In this document: positions 8,708 to 17,797 of the stretch, in pieces | Numbering within the stretch: the first letter of the stretch is position 1 | Layout: every line of letters begins with the position of its first letter | Assembly: GCA_964573105.1 (NCBI GenBank) | Contig: CAZNIS010000010.1 | Location: forward strand, 1-64,000 | Direction of reading: 5' to 3' | DNA: 64,000 nucleotides | Origin: CAKZSB01 sp964573105 | Lineage (GTDB): Bacteria; Pseudomonadota; Gammaproteobacteria; Granulosicoccales; Granulosicoccaceae | Translations under genes and position numbers: made by a program | Notes under the pieces: model-generated | Told to the model about the DNA's origin: nothing | Seen by the model: the letters and a program-made list of their open reading frames with translations, nothing else | The model's database searches: none

Positions 8708-11700
8708 ATGCAACGAAAAAAGATCAATCGAATACTGGTGGCGAACAGAAGTGAGATTGCCATTCGCGTGTTTCGCAGCGCGCACGAACTGGGCCTGCAG
8801 GCGATTGGGATTTACAGCTACGAAGATCGCTACGCGTTGCATCGCTTTCAGGCTGACGAGGCCTATCAGATTGGTGAGCCAGGTGAACCGATTCGCAGTT
8901 ATCTCGATATTGAAGGCGTCATCGCACTGGCCTTGAAGCACAACATCGATGCCATCCACCCCGGCTATGGTTTTTTGTCAGAAAACCCTGAATTTGCCCG
9001 GCGCTGCCGCGAAAGTGGCATTGTCTTTATTGGGCCAACGAATGAAACGCTGGAATCGTTGGGTGACAAGACCAGCGCACGCGAACTCGCCCGCAAGGCG
9101 GGTGTGCCGGTGCTCGGTGGCAGCAAGCGCTCAATCAAATCACTGGCAGCGGGTGCCAAACAGGCAGCGGCGACCGGATTTCCGGTGATGTTAAAGGCAG
9201 CCCACGGCGGCGGCGGGCGCGGTATGCGGGTGGTCGAGAGCGCCGATGACTTCGCCGAGGCGCTGGAGGCTTCGCAGCGCGAATCGTTTGCGGCATTTGG
9301 CAGCAAAGAGGTGTTTATTGAAAAGTTTGTCGCCAGTGCGCGTCATATCGAGGTGCAGATTCTCGGTGATTCAGCCGGCAACCTCGTGCATTTATACGAG
9401 CGCGATTGTTCCGTTCAAAGGCGCTACCAGAAAGTAGTGGAAATAGCGCCGGCACCGAATCTGGATCTGGCGCTGCGTGAAAAAATCTGTAACGCCGCCT
9501 GCGATATCGCGCGCCATGCGGGCTATGAAAACGCCGGTACGGTCGAATTTCTGGTCGACGCCAACAGCGGCGATTTTTATTTTATCGAGGTCAATCCGCG
9601 CATCCAGGTGGAGCATACCGTTACCGAGGAAGTTACCGGTCTCGATCTGATCCGTGCGCAAATACTGATTGCCGAGGGCAGTCTGCTCACAAACGATGAG
9701 CTTGCGATTGGCGATCAGGCAGATATCAGTGTCAGCGGTTTTGCGCTGCAATGTCGCGTTACCACCGAGGATCCGGGCAACAACTTCATGCCTGATTACG
9801 GTCGAATTGCGCAGTATCGATCGGCCAGCGGTATTGGCATTCGTCTCGACGCTGGCAGCGCGTTTGCCGGCGCGGTGGTGACACCCTACTACGACTCGAT
9901 GCTGGTCAAGATCAGCGCCCGCGGGCGAAACTTTGAACGCGCCGTGCTGCGTATGCGACGCGCGCTCAATGAATTTCGCGTCCGCGGCGTCAAGACCAAC
10001 ATTCCGTTCCTGCTCAAACTACTGGACGATCCGGTCTTTCGCGCCGGCGATTGTCACACCCGGTTTATCGATGAATCGCCACAGCTATTCGACTTTCATC
10101 GCGAGCCGAGCCGGGCCGGGCGCATCGTCAGCTATCTTGGCGATGTGGCGTTGAACGGCAACCCGCTGGTGGCGGATCGACCGGTGGCGACTCGGCGTGA
10201 TCCCGTGCCGCTACCCGAATTCGACAATACCGCCAAATTGAAACCGGGCACGCGCGATATTTTTCTTAAGTCCGGCGCCCAGGGCCTGGCGGACTGGACG
10301 GCAAAGCAAAAGCGGCTATTGATCACCGACACCACGTTTCGCGATGCCCACCAGTCGCTGTTTGCCACGCGCATGCGCACTGTCGATATGCTGAACATCG
10401 CTGAAAGCTACGCGCATCTTGCGCCCGATCTGTTTTCACTTGAAATGTGGGGTGGTGCAACCTTCGACACCTCGATGCGGTTTCTGAAAGAGTGTCCGTG
10501 GCAGCGGCTGGAACAGATGCGTGAACGCGTGCCGAATATTCTGTTTCAGTGCCTGGTGCGCTCCTCCAGTGTCGTCGGCTACGTTAACTATCCAGACAAT
10601 ATTGTCAAAGCGTTTATCAAGGAATCGGTGCAGTGCGGTATGGATGTGTTCCGTGTTTTTGATGCGCTGAACTGGGTGCCGAACATGAAAGTCACCATGG
10701 ACAGCGTGGTGCGCAGCGGTGCGATTTGTGAGGCCGCCATCTGCTATACCGGTGATATCCTAAACCCCGGACGCACCAAGTACACACTCGACTACTACCT
10801 CGATCTGGCCCGTCAGCTTCAGGATCTGGGAGCACATATATTGTGTATCAAGGATATGGGCGGGCTGTGCAAGCCGGAGGCGGCAAAGGTTTTGACGCAG
10901 GCACTCAAATCCGAAATCGACATTCCGCTGCACTTTCACACGCACGATACCGCCGGAATCCAGGCTGCCGCTATTCTCAGCGCCGCCGGTGCCAAGCTCG
11001 ACATCGCCGATGGGGCCATGGCACCGCTGTCGGGTGGTACCTCGCAGCCCAACCTCAACACACTGGTCGAATCACTCAGGTTTGGCAAGCGTGACAGCAA
11101 GCTCTCCACCGATAACCTCGATGCGATTGCCGACTACTGGCGTCAGGTGAGAGAGTTCTACACCCCGTTTGAAAGTGAAACGCTGCCGGCCAGCGCCAAC
11201 CTGTACAAGCACGAAATGCCTGGGGGGCAATACACGAATCTGCTTGAGCAGGCTCGTGCGCTGGGGCTTGCCGATCAATGGTCGCGCGTCTGCGACACCT
11301 ATGCCGCTGTCAACGAGTTGTTCGGTGACCTGGTCAAGGTGACACCGACGTCAAAGGTTGTTGGCGACATGGCGCTTTTCATGGTGGCGAACAATTTGTC
11401 CGTTGAGGATGTGATGGACAAGGAGCGCGAGCTCGCCTTTCCCCGATCAGTGGTCGATCTTTTTGCCGGCAAAATGGGCAAGCCCTATAAGGGCTTTCCC
11501 GGCGCGGTGCAAAAGCGAATCCTGCGTGGGGATAAACCGCTTCGAGGTAGGCCGGGCAGTACACTTGAAGCGGCAGACTTCAAAGCAGCACGTGCCCATG
11601 TCGCTGATATCGGCAGTTCAGACAATCTGGAGCGCGATGCTCTGAGCTGGCTGCTATACCCGGATGTGTTCGAGGATTTTGCCGAGCATCGCAAACGCTT

Positions 11701-12163
11701 TGACGACACCAGCGGGCTGCCGACACCGGCGTTTTTCTATGGCCTGCAACCCGGCGAGGAAATTGTCATCGACGAAGATCGCGGCAAGGCGATCATCATC
11801 AAGTATCTGACCATGAGCGAGACGCGCGAAGACGGTCGATGCACTGCCTTCTTTGAAGTCAATGGTCAGCCCAGAGAAGTGCAAGTGATCGATTCGTCGC
11901 ACGCCAACGCCAGTGATTCGCACCGCCTGGCCGACCCGCAAAACCCGGATCACATTGCCGCGAGTATGCCGGGGATGGTAGTGAATGTAACGGTCGTCGC
12001 CGGCGACAGTGTTGAAAAAGGGCAGGCGCTGATGGTGCTCGAAGCGATGAAAATGGAATCGACGCTCTACGCGGAAAAATCCGGCAAAATCGAAGAGGTG
12101 TTGATTCAGGCGGGGCGCCAGGTCGAGTCTGGCGAACTGCTGGCAGTATTGAAAGCAGAGTAG
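8708..12163 (+). CDS. pyc: Pyruvate carboxylase (single-chain, biotin-dependent)
   Basis: Pyc carboxylates pyruvate to oxaloacetate with ATP and bicarbonate, refilling the TCA cycle and feeding gluconeogenesis. At 1151 residues it is the full single-chain form. Biotin carboxylase domain, about 1-450: NRILVANRSEIAIRVFRS, the ATP-grasp loop HGGGGRGM, and FIEVNPRIQVEHTVTEEVTG. Carboxyltransferase TIM barrel, about 520-800: LITDTTFRDAHQSLFATRMR, with metal ligands in HFHTHDT. Then the PC tetramerisation region, and at about 1080-1151 the biotinyl domain with EAMKMES, whose Lys carries biotin. The ATG at 8708 follows GGAG; the frame is open to 8651 but that part is not family-like. Only 5 nt separate it from the acetyltransferase gene. 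The pyc/ppsA proximity supports a gluconeogenic lifestyle. Confidence 0.97.
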   Translation: MQRKKINRILVANRSEIAIRVFRSAHELGLQAIGIYSYEDRYALHRFQADEAYQIGEPGEPIRSYLDIEGVIALALKHNIDAIHPGYGFLSENPEFARRCRESGIVFIGPTNETLESLGDKTSARELARKAGVPVLGGSKRSIKSLAAGAKQAAATGFPVMLKAAHGGGGRGMRVVESADDFAEALEASQRESFAAFGSKEVFIEKFVASARHIEVQILGDSAGNLVHLYERDCSVQRRYQKVVEIAPAPNLDLALREKICNAACDIARHAGYENAGTVEFLVDANSGDFYFIEVNPRIQVEHTVTEEVTGLDLIRAQILIAEGSLLTNDELAIGDQADISVSGFALQCRVTTEDPGNNFMPDYGRIAQYRSASGIGIRLDAGSAFAGAVVTPYYDSMLVKISARGRNFERAVLRMRRALNEFRVRGVKTNIPFLLKLLDDPVFRAGDCHTRFIDESPQLFDFHREPSRAGRIVSYLGDVALNGNPLVADRPVATRRDPVPLPEFDNTAKLKPGTRDIFLKSGAQGLADWTAKQKRLLITDTTFRDAHQSLFATRMRTVDMLNIAESYAHLAPDLFSLEMWGGATFDTSMRFLKECPWQRLEQMRERVPNILFQCLVRSSSVVGYVNYPDNIVKAFIKESVQCGMDVFRVFDALNWVPNMKVTMDSVVRSGAICEAAICYTGDILNPGRTKYTLDYYLDLARQLQDLGAHILCIKDMGGLCKPEAAKVLTQALKSEIDIPLHFHTHDTAGIQAAAILSAAGAKLDIADGAMAPLSGGTSQPNLNTLVESLRFGKRDSKLSTDNLDAIADYWRQVREFYTPFESETLPASANLYKHEMPGGQYTNLLEQARALGLADQWSRVCDTYAAVNELFGDLVKVTPTSKVVGDMALFMVANNLSVEDVMDKERELAFPRSVVDLFAGKMGKPYKGFPGAVQKRILRGDKPLRGRPGSTLEAADFKAARAHVADIGSSDNLERDALSWLLYPDVFEDFAEHRKRFDDTSGLPTPAFFYGLQPGEEIVIDEDRGKAIIIKYLTMSETREDGRCTAFFEVNGQPREVQVIDSSHANASDSHRLADPQNPDHIAASMPGMVVNVTVVAGDSVEKGQALMVLEAMKMESTLYAEKSGKIEEVLIQAGRQVESGELLAVLKAE

Positions 12164-12168
12164 CGCGA

Positions 12169-12591
12169 GTGTTATCGATTCGCGAATTTCAGCCCGACGA
12201 TCGTCAAGCGACGATTGCCGTTTGGGAGCGGTGCGACCTGGTAGTGCCGTGGAACGATCCGCTGCGCGATATCGCAAGGAAAATGCAGGTCGGTCGCGAG
12301 CTGTTTCTGGTCGGTTGCGTCGCCGGTGAGGTCGTCGCAACGGTGATGGGCGGGTATGAAGGTCATCGCGGCTGGATTAATTATCTCGCTGTGGATCCGG
12401 ATCACCGGCGGCGTGGTTACGCTGAAAGTCTGGTGCGTGAGCTTGAGATCAGATTGATTGCGATAGGATGTCCGAAGGTTAATCTGCAGGTCAGGGCAAG
12501 CAACAGCGCAGTCCTCGCGTTCTATGAAAAAATCGGTTACAGCCAGGATGCGAATGTCAGTTTGGGAAAGCGATTGATTCCTGATCAATAA
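12169..12591 (+). CDS. GNAT-family N-acetyltransferase, YpeA-like
   Basis: A protein of 140 residues resembling E. coli YpeA. Diagnostic pieces are WERCDLVVPWNDPLRDIARK near the N-terminus, TVMGGYEGHRGWINYLAVDP, the acetyl-CoA-binding loop HRRRGYA, and the closing AFYEKIGYSQDANVSLGKRL. The family acetylates amino groups, but the natural substrate of YpeA is not established. A GTG at 12169 is the only plausible start, 5 nt after the pyc stop, so it is probably co-transcribed and translationally linked with pyc. Confidence 0.88.
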   Translation: MLSIREFQPDDRQATIAVWERCDLVVPWNDPLRDIARKMQVGRELFLVGCVAGEVVATVMGGYEGHRGWINYLAVDPDHRRRGYAESLVRELEIRLIAIGCPKVNLQVRASNSAVLAFYEKIGYSQDANVSLGKRLIPDQ

Positions 12592-12942
12592 CAGATGGTG
12601 TTTTTCGAGCGCTGCCATTGAGAGGTCTTTTCTCTTTTTAGGCGTCGTCATCGGCTGAGCAGGTCAGACTGTGTTGATGTTCAGCCGCGTAGATTGAGCC
12701 GGGTATTTAGCGCGCGCTATTAGATTTCCTTACCGAAGTTGTGCCTGTTCCACATTTTTAGGCCACCTGCTACGTCAAAAAGCAGGCAATTGTTCAATTT
12801 CCTCCTACACTCTTGTGCGTTATCGCTTGGCGATGGTCCATAAGCGCTGTCTTTTTTGTTTGGACAGTGGGCCGATCGTCGGTGATCACCAGCGTGAAGT
12901 ATGTCGTTCCTGGGTAGTAGTGTTTTGGCTTGTGGAGGTTGT
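12592..12942. other. Intergenic region between ypeA-like gene and small lipoprotein
   Basis: I see no convincing gene in these 350 bases. A weak hairpin (AGAG...CTCT, 4 bp) followed by TTTTTA at about 12621-12639 could terminate the pyc transcript. A long minus-strand open frame covers this area and the H1-like gene, but it is an artefact of that gene's repetitive composition. Confidence 0.4.
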
Positions 12943-13290
12943 ATGGGATTCAAATGTGTTGTTTTGGTTCCGGTGTTGATGGTGGCTTTTGGATGTACCA
13001 CGGGACCGCAACCAATATCGCGAATTTTGAATGCTGGCGAGTCGAAAATTGCCTCATCTCTGGAGGAGCAGGAGCTTATTGAAGAAGTGCCTGCAGTAGC
13101 GAGATCGATCGATTTCAACGCAGCGGGAAAGACAGGTCGTGTCGATCGATTCTTTTCCGAGACGGTGCATTGCGATGTCGCGCAAACCGGTGCATACAAG
13201 TTGCCCGAGTGCGTGCGTGCAGTAACCGCGGCGGAAGAACTCGAGGTGATTGAGATCGGTACTGAAGGTTTGAATGTACCTTTTGAATGA
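12943..13290 (+). CDS. Small putative lipoprotein, no recognised family
   Basis: A predicted 115-residue precursor. It starts MGFKCVVLVPVLMVAFGCTTG: a basic/hydrophobic signal followed by Cys at about residue 18 in an AFGC context. This is an acceptable but imperfect lipobox, because position -2 is Phe. The mature part is acidic, with two further Cys (HCDVAQ and LPECVR) about 16 residues apart that could form a disulfide in the periplasm. A GGAGG at 12934-12938 sets the start at ATG 12943 rather than 12901, though spacing is short at 4 nt. I do not recognise it. It sits upstream of the H1-like gene with its own spacing. Confidence 0.55.
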   Translation: MGFKCVVLVPVLMVAFGCTTGPQPISRILNAGESKIASSLEEQELIEEVPAVARSIDFNAAGKTGRVDRFFSETVHCDVAQTGAYKLPECVRAVTAAEELEVIEIGTEGLNVPFE

Positions 13291-13422
13291 GCGTTAAAAC
13301 GTCTGTGACAAGGTGTTTTTTCGAATTGATAAACAAATAGCGAGCGCATCTGCCAAAACGCGCAACTTTGTGCACAGCTTTTGCTTTGTCGAGACTCCCA
13401 ACCAACTGATAAGTTTAGAATA

Positions 13423-13899
13423 ATGGCTAATACCAGAATGAAAACCAAATCTGCACCCAAGAAAGCAGCTCGCAAACCAGCGGCTCGAAAGACTGCAGCA
13501 CGCAAGCCGGCTGCCCGCAAGGCGGCGACCAAATCTACTGCAAAGAAGTCAGTCGGTAGAAAGTCGGTGGCCAAAAAGCCGGTTGCCAAGAAGCCTGTCA
13601 CACGCAAAGCGGTTGCTCGCAAGCCAGCGGCTAAAAAGCCGGTCGCCAAGAAGCCGGTTGCTCGCAAGAGTGCAGCGTCTTCTGCAGCCAACGTCGCCAA
13701 GCTGCGCAAGGAAATCGCCAAGGTCCAGAAAGAGCTGAAGCTCGTCAAGGCTGGACTGAGAGACAGTGAGAAGCGCGAGAAGGCAATGAAAGCCGTCGTT
13801 ACCGGTGCCGGTCAGATTCACAAGATCTCTGCTCGCATCGTCACTGTTGCTTCAAAGAAGCCGGCTCGCAACAAGAGCACCCGTCGCAAGGCTGCCTAA
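13423..13899 (+). CDS. Histone H1-like DNA-binding protein
   Basis: A 158-residue, extremely basic protein. Residues 8-90 are almost wholly Lys/Arg/Ala/Pro pentapeptide-like repeats (variants of KKPVA, RKPAA, RKTAA), like the C-terminal tail of eukaryotic H1, AlgP/AlgR3 of Pseudomonas and Bordetella BpH1. Such tails bind DNA electrostatically and compact the nucleoid. Residues about 95-125 (NVAKLRKEIAKVQKELKLVK) form a short coiled coil that may allow dimerisation, before a basic C-terminus. The ATG at 13423 starts MANTRMKTKSAPKKAA; no strong Shine-Dalgarno sequence is visible. A strong terminator follows. Repeat number in this family varies by recombination or slippage. The family is clear; target genes are unknown. 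Confidence 0.85.
   Translation: MANTRMKTKSAPKKAARKPAARKTAARKPAARKAATKSTAKKSVGRKSVAKKPVAKKPVTRKAVARKPAAKKPVAKKPVARKSAASSAANVAKLRKEIAKVQKELKLVKAGLRDSEKREKAMKAVVTGAGQIHKISARIVTVASKKPARNKSTRRKAA
13459..13672 (+). repeat. Degenerate tandem repeat encoding Lys/Ala/Pro units
   Basis: The coding strand here consists of degenerate 12-15-base units built from GCTCGCAAGCCGGC- and GCCAAGAAGCCGGT-like blocks, giving AARKP and AKKPV peptides. It lies wholly within the H1-like gene. The repetition makes the locus prone to length change. Confidence 0.7.
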
Positions 13900-13930
13900 G
13901 CCCCGACTGCGTTACCCGCTGTACAAAACA

Positions 13931-13955
13931 ACCCGCCACTTGAGCGGGTTTTTTT
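13931..13955 (+). terminator. Rho-independent terminator after H1-like gene
   Basis: ACCCGC and GCGGGT form a 6-bp stem around a 7-nt loop, followed immediately by seven T residues. It starts about 30 nt after the stop codon. Confidence 0.9.
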
Positions 13956-14052
13956 GTGCCCGGCGATAATGTCGTGTCCTGACCTGAATGAGTGCACTCG
14001 GCATTTCTCTGCGACAGACGTACGATGAACAGGTAGGATTTGCATTCTCAAA

Positions 14053-16401
14053 TTGCCAGTTCCTGCAGGCGTGCCTGAACCACCCGAAACAGTCGAGCAA
14101 ATCGAAGGCTTCTTGCTGAGCCGACAATGGCGCGATACGCGAGATGGTATCGATCTGTCGTTCTGGGCGCACAGCGCGCGCGGGCCGTTGCGCATCAGCG
14201 TACCGGGACAGCGCGCAGTCTGTTTTGTCGATCGCGATTTTTCATTGTCGTTGCCCGCCGGTGCCGAGCGCCGTTCGGTCGAGCTCAGCGTACCCGGCAG
14301 CACACCGGTGGATGCCATTTATACCGTGCAACAGAGGCAGATGGTTGAGCTGCACCAGCAATACGCCAGTAGCGGGCATGTGCATGAGAGCGACATCAAG
14401 CCCGCCGAGCGATACCTGTCGGAGCGATTCATTAACGCAGGCTTTGCAGTCAGCGGTGTCGTGCAGCAACGTGATGGCTTTGTGGAAATGCTCAATCCGC
14501 GATGGCGTGCTACACAGCCGGCATTGAACCTGAGGCTCGCGTCGATAGATATCGAGACGCGCGGCTTGAGTGGCGAGCTCTATTCGATCGGCGTGCACTG
14601 TGGTGCGCAGTCGATTGTGCTGATGGTCGATGCAAACGGACAACAGGATCTGCAACCTGGCACCGAAGTAGATTTCAGTTTGCGTTTCTTTCAGGACGAG
14701 TCGGCGTTGTTGCAGGCCTTTTTTGCGCTGCTTCAATCGCTGGATCCCGATGTGCTGATTGGCTGGAATCTGATTAGCTTTGATCTGGACTTTCTCGCGC
14801 GCAAGTGTGAAGCGCTGGGTTTGCCACTGGCGCTGGGGCGAGGTGGTGAGGCCAGTGCCATTCTGCAACCGGGACAGGTCGCCAACCTGACCGTGGCCCG
14901 TGTGCCCGGCCGCGCGGTACTTGACGGTATCGATTTGCTGCGCGCGGCGTTCTGGTCGTTCGAGAGCTTTGCGCTGAATCACGTCGCCAATCAGCTCGTC
15001 GGTCGGGGCAAAATTATCGCAAGCGACCATCGAGTGGATGAAATCAATCATCTGTTCGCGACCGACAAGGTGGCGCTGGCGCGATACAACATAGAAGACT
15101 GTCGCCTGGTCAGTGAAATTTTCGAGCGTGCGCAGCTCATCGATTTTGCCGTGCAGCGGGCACGGATGACCGGGTTGCCGATCGACAAGACTGGTGGCTC
15201 GGTGCAAACGCTCGACAACCTCTATCTACCGCGCATGCATCGTCTGGGGTACGTCGCGCCTTATTCGCGGGATCGTGAAGGTCTGGGCAGTCCGGGTGGC
15301 TATGTGCTGGATTCAGTGCCCGGCCTGTACCGCAACGTGATCGTGCTGGATTTCAAAAGCCTGTACCCCAGTATTATTCGCAGCTTTCTAATCGATCCGC
15401 TGGGTATGGCGATTGATTCTGAGGATTCGGTGCCGGGTTTTGCCGGTGCTAGTTTTTCCCGCGAAACGCATATTCTGCCGGGTTTGATTACCGAGTTGTG
15501 GCACCAGCGCGATCTCGCCAAACGCGATTCAAACGCCCCGTTGTCGCAGGCGATCAAAATCATTATGAATTCGTTTTATGGCGTGCTCGGGTCGAATGGT
15601 TGCCGATTTCACGATCATCGGCTTGCCAGCAGTATCACCCGTCGCGGACACGAGATCATTCAGACGAGCCGGCAACTGATCGAGGAAGAAAATCTCCAGG
15701 TCATCTACGGAGATACGGATTCTTTGTTTGTGCTGCTGTCGCCTGGCTTTGATGCCGAGGAAGTGGAGCGTTGCGGTCTAATGCTGCAGGGGCGACTCAA
15801 CCAGTACTGGCGTGATTCGCTGGCAAGGGATTATCGGCTGGAGTCGTGCCTTGAGGTGGAGTTCGAGACGCATTTCCAGCGCTTTTTTATGCCCACGGTG
15901 CGAGGTTCTGAGTCGGGGAGTAAAAAGCGCTATGCGGGCTATGTCGCGAGCAAAAACGGTGACAGCGAGTTGATGATCAAAGGGCTGGAGGCGGCGCGGA
16001 CAGACTGGACGCCGCTGGCGCGAGAGTTTCAGCGCGCGTTGTTCGAGCGTGTGTTCCAGGATCTGCCGATCGAGGAACTGGTGCGTGACACGCGTGAACA
16101 ATTGGTTGCCGGAGCGCTGGATGACAAGCTGATTTATCGCAAGCGCATTCGTCGCAAACTGACGGACTATCAACGCAACGTGCCACCGCACATTCAGGCG
16201 GCACGAAAGCTAACTAGTGCCGGGCGCTGGATTGAGTACGTGATTACGCTAAACGGGCCGGAACCGGTGGTGGCTCTAACGGCAGAGCCCGACTATGAGC
16301 ATTATCTCAGCCGGCAATTGGCACCAGCTGCCGACGGCATACTTCATTGCCTGGATACCAGCTTCGAGGCGATTGGCGGTGCTCAGATGCAGTTGTTCTG
16401 A
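14053..16401 (+). CDS. polB: DNA polymerase II (family B)
   Basis: Pol II is a proofreading B-family polymerase used in replication restart and translesion synthesis during the SOS response. The 782 residues align along the whole E. coli protein (783). Exonuclease motif I is ASIDIETRG (Asp166, Glu168), with GWNLISFDLDFL as Exo II. Polymerase motif A is LDFKSLYPSIIRSFLIDPLG, motif B is SQAIKIIMNSFYGVLGS, motif C is YGDTDSLF with the two catalytic Asp, and KKRYAGY follows. The end ...LQLF-like tail contains the beta-clamp-type motif MQLF. The start is uncertain: TTG 14053 fits the frame, and GTG 14071 with GCAGGC upstream is an alternative. I found no clear LexA box upstream by eye. Confidence 0.95.
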   Translation: MPVPAGVPEPPETVEQIEGFLLSRQWRDTRDGIDLSFWAHSARGPLRISVPGQRAVCFVDRDFSLSLPAGAERRSVELSVPGSTPVDAIYTVQQRQMVELHQQYASSGHVHESDIKPAERYLSERFINAGFAVSGVVQQRDGFVEMLNPRWRATQPALNLRLASIDIETRGLSGELYSIGVHCGAQSIVLMVDANGQQDLQPGTEVDFSLRFFQDESALLQAFFALLQSLDPDVLIGWNLISFDLDFLARKCEALGLPLALGRGGEASAILQPGQVANLTVARVPGRAVLDGIDLLRAAFWSFESFALNHVANQLVGRGKIIASDHRVDEINHLFATDKVALARYNIEDCRLVSEIFERAQLIDFAVQRARMTGLPIDKTGGSVQTLDNLYLPRMHRLGYVAPYSRDREGLGSPGGYVLDSVPGLYRNVIVLDFKSLYPSIIRSFLIDPLGMAIDSEDSVPGFAGASFSRETHILPGLITELWHQRDLAKRDSNAPLSQAIKIIMNSFYGVLGSNGCRFHDHRLASSITRRGHEIIQTSRQLIEEENLQVIYGDTDSLFVLLSPGFDAEEVERCGLMLQGRLNQYWRDSLARDYRLESCLEVEFETHFQRFFMPTVRGSESGSKKRYAGYVASKNGDSELMIKGLEAARTDWTPLAREFQRALFERVFQDLPIEELVRDTREQLVAGALDDKLIYRKRIRRKLTDYQRNVPPHIQAARKLTSAGRWIEYVITLNGPEPVVALTAEPDYEHYLSRQLAPAADGILHCLDTSFEAIGGAQMQLF

Positions 16402-16432
16402 ACCCGCCCAACCCGAGTCGCAGGAGCGACTT

Positions 16433-16454
16433 GCCTGACTAACTGTGGTCAGGC
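16433..16454 (+). terminator. Possible terminator between convergent polB and coiled-coil gene
   Basis: GCCTGAC and GTCAGGC form a 7-bp perfect stem with an 8-nt loop, followed by GCTTTTCTT. It overlaps the last codons of the convergent minus-strand gene. The short T-run makes it moderate. Confidence 0.5.
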
Positions 16455-17246
16455 GCTTTTCTTCAACTTGGCTTCTTTGCGATCTTTTTTGTCTTTCTTG
16501 TCGCCGCTTGCGTTGCTGGCTGCCATATCCAGCCCTTCAAGCAGTTTGTCGTCCTGTTCCGGCAGCTCGATGGCATCTTCGCCTTCTGGCAGAAGCTCAG
16601 CGAGGCGTTCGCAGGCTTTTTCCGATTGCTCGCGCAGCTCACGATAGGCGGTCACCAGTTCGCCGGTTTGCTCCAGCGTCTTGGCGCCTTCATCGATTTT
16701 GTCCTGCAGCTCTTTCTTTTCTTTCTTCAGCGTTCGGACCTGCGACTCAGCCGCTTTGCGGGCAGTGTTTTCGTCGTGTTTCTGCTTTTTAAGCACTTTG
16801 AGTTTCTTGACGACATTTTCCGGCGTATCGGCCAGCGCGGTGTTGATTGCCTTCAACTCGCGGTCGCGATTGGCCAGATCAGCTTTGGCTTTTTTCAACG
16901 CATCGGCGTTGGCTTGTCGGCCGGCCTCAAGCGCGTGCTCGGCTGATTCACGAGCTGACACGGTTTCATCGATAGCGCCCTCTGCCTTGGCGCGAGCGTG
17001 CTCGCTCATTTTCAACTTGGCGCGCATTTCGTTGATCGATTCATCAGCCTTGGCGCGGGCCTTGGCGATGTTTGTGTCTGCGTGGTTGGCGCGATCCACC
17101 AGTTTATTCAGCGCATCCTTAATGTCGGCGGCCGAACTGTTGGAATCGAGGTCGAGTGCCTTGATGACTTCGTTTGCCAGAAGTTGTTTGCTGAGCGCCA
17201 GGTCCTTCCATACCTGTAGTTGAATGTCGTCTGTAGCTTGACTCAC
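16449..17246 (-). CDS. Long coiled-coil protein of unknown function
   Basis: A 265-residue cytosolic protein. Residues about 45-225 are a near-continuous charged helix with heptad-like spacing (for example AKARAKADESINEMRAKLKM and LRTLKKEKKELQDKIDE-like segments), so a long coiled coil is likely. The tail is Lys-rich (GDKKDKKDRKEAKLKKSA). The short N-terminal region (IQLQVWKDLALSKQLLANEV) may be a separate helical head. There is no signal peptide or membrane segment. I recognise no named family; structural roles such as nucleoid or cell-shape scaffolding are possible but not supported. It converges with polB and stands alone upstream of a 550-bp non-coding stretch. Confidence 0.7.
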   Translation of the reverse strand: MSQATDDIQLQVWKDLALSKQLLANEVIKALDLDSNSSAADIKDALNKLVDRANHADTNIAKARAKADESINEMRAKLKMSEHARAKAEGAIDETVSARESAEHALEAGRQANADALKKAKADLANRDRELKAINTALADTPENVVKKLKVLKKQKHDENTARKAAESQVRTLKKEKKELQDKIDEGAKTLEQTGELVTAYRELREQSEKACERLAELLPEGEDAIELPEQDDKLLEGLDMAASNASGDKKDKKDRKEAKLKKSA

Positions 17247-17797
17247 ACAATGATCTCGCGGTCTGAATTAACGGGGGATAGCATGCTCGGAACAATGCTG
17301 CCCAAATCGGGCTGCCCGTTGGTCAATTAAAAAGAAGTGATGGAAAACAATGGTCGGGGGTGTAGTCGGTAACTGTTTTATCTGTTTCGGATGCGCTGAT
17401 GTGCGGAGGCCTTTCCGGTCGACAGGACTGCATGCGTGTTTCCCTCCAGACAGCAATCAATGGTTGCGACACAAAGACGCTGAGGTGGGCGGGAATGTTT
17501 AAAACCTGTTTGACTCACGGTATGGAGTCGCGCGATACATTCCAGTGTGCGTGTATTCGGGCCGGGATTTGCTCCAGGACAGTGCAATTAATCAATCGAT
17601 AAACTCACGTACCCGCCCATTATAGAGATTACAGCCTTTTCTACAAGTAATCATTTCAAAATAGATCGACGACAGCGCACAGAGTTGTCCCTGTCGCAGG
17701 GCAGTGTTCATTCGACATTGTAGTTAAGCAAGATGCTCGCCGGGTCGGCAAAATGACCGTTTAACGTATACTGCCGCAGATCGAGCGGAGGAAACGG
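17247..17797. other. Intergenic region upstream of moxR
   Basis: No gene is supported in these 551 bases. Short open frames lack ribosome sites and recognisable content. A TATACT at 17767-17772 is a possible -10 for the moxR operon, but no good -35 lies at the right distance. I see no tRNA-like or other RNA fold that I can support. Confidence 0.45.

Noticed and set aside
12720..13748. Long minus-strand open frame (342 codons)
   Set aside because: It is antisense to the lipoprotein and H1-like genes, consists of Ala/Leu/Thr repeats mirrored from the Lys/Ala repeat, and has no family-like content.
13960..14052. Possible LexA box upstream of polB
   Set aside because: CTG...CAG strings exist, but none has the spacing and AT-rich core of CTGT-N8-ACAG.
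14242..15207. Long minus-strand frame opposite polB
   Set aside because: Shadow of polB codon usage; no ribosome site or recognisable domain, whereas polB is conserved along its full length.
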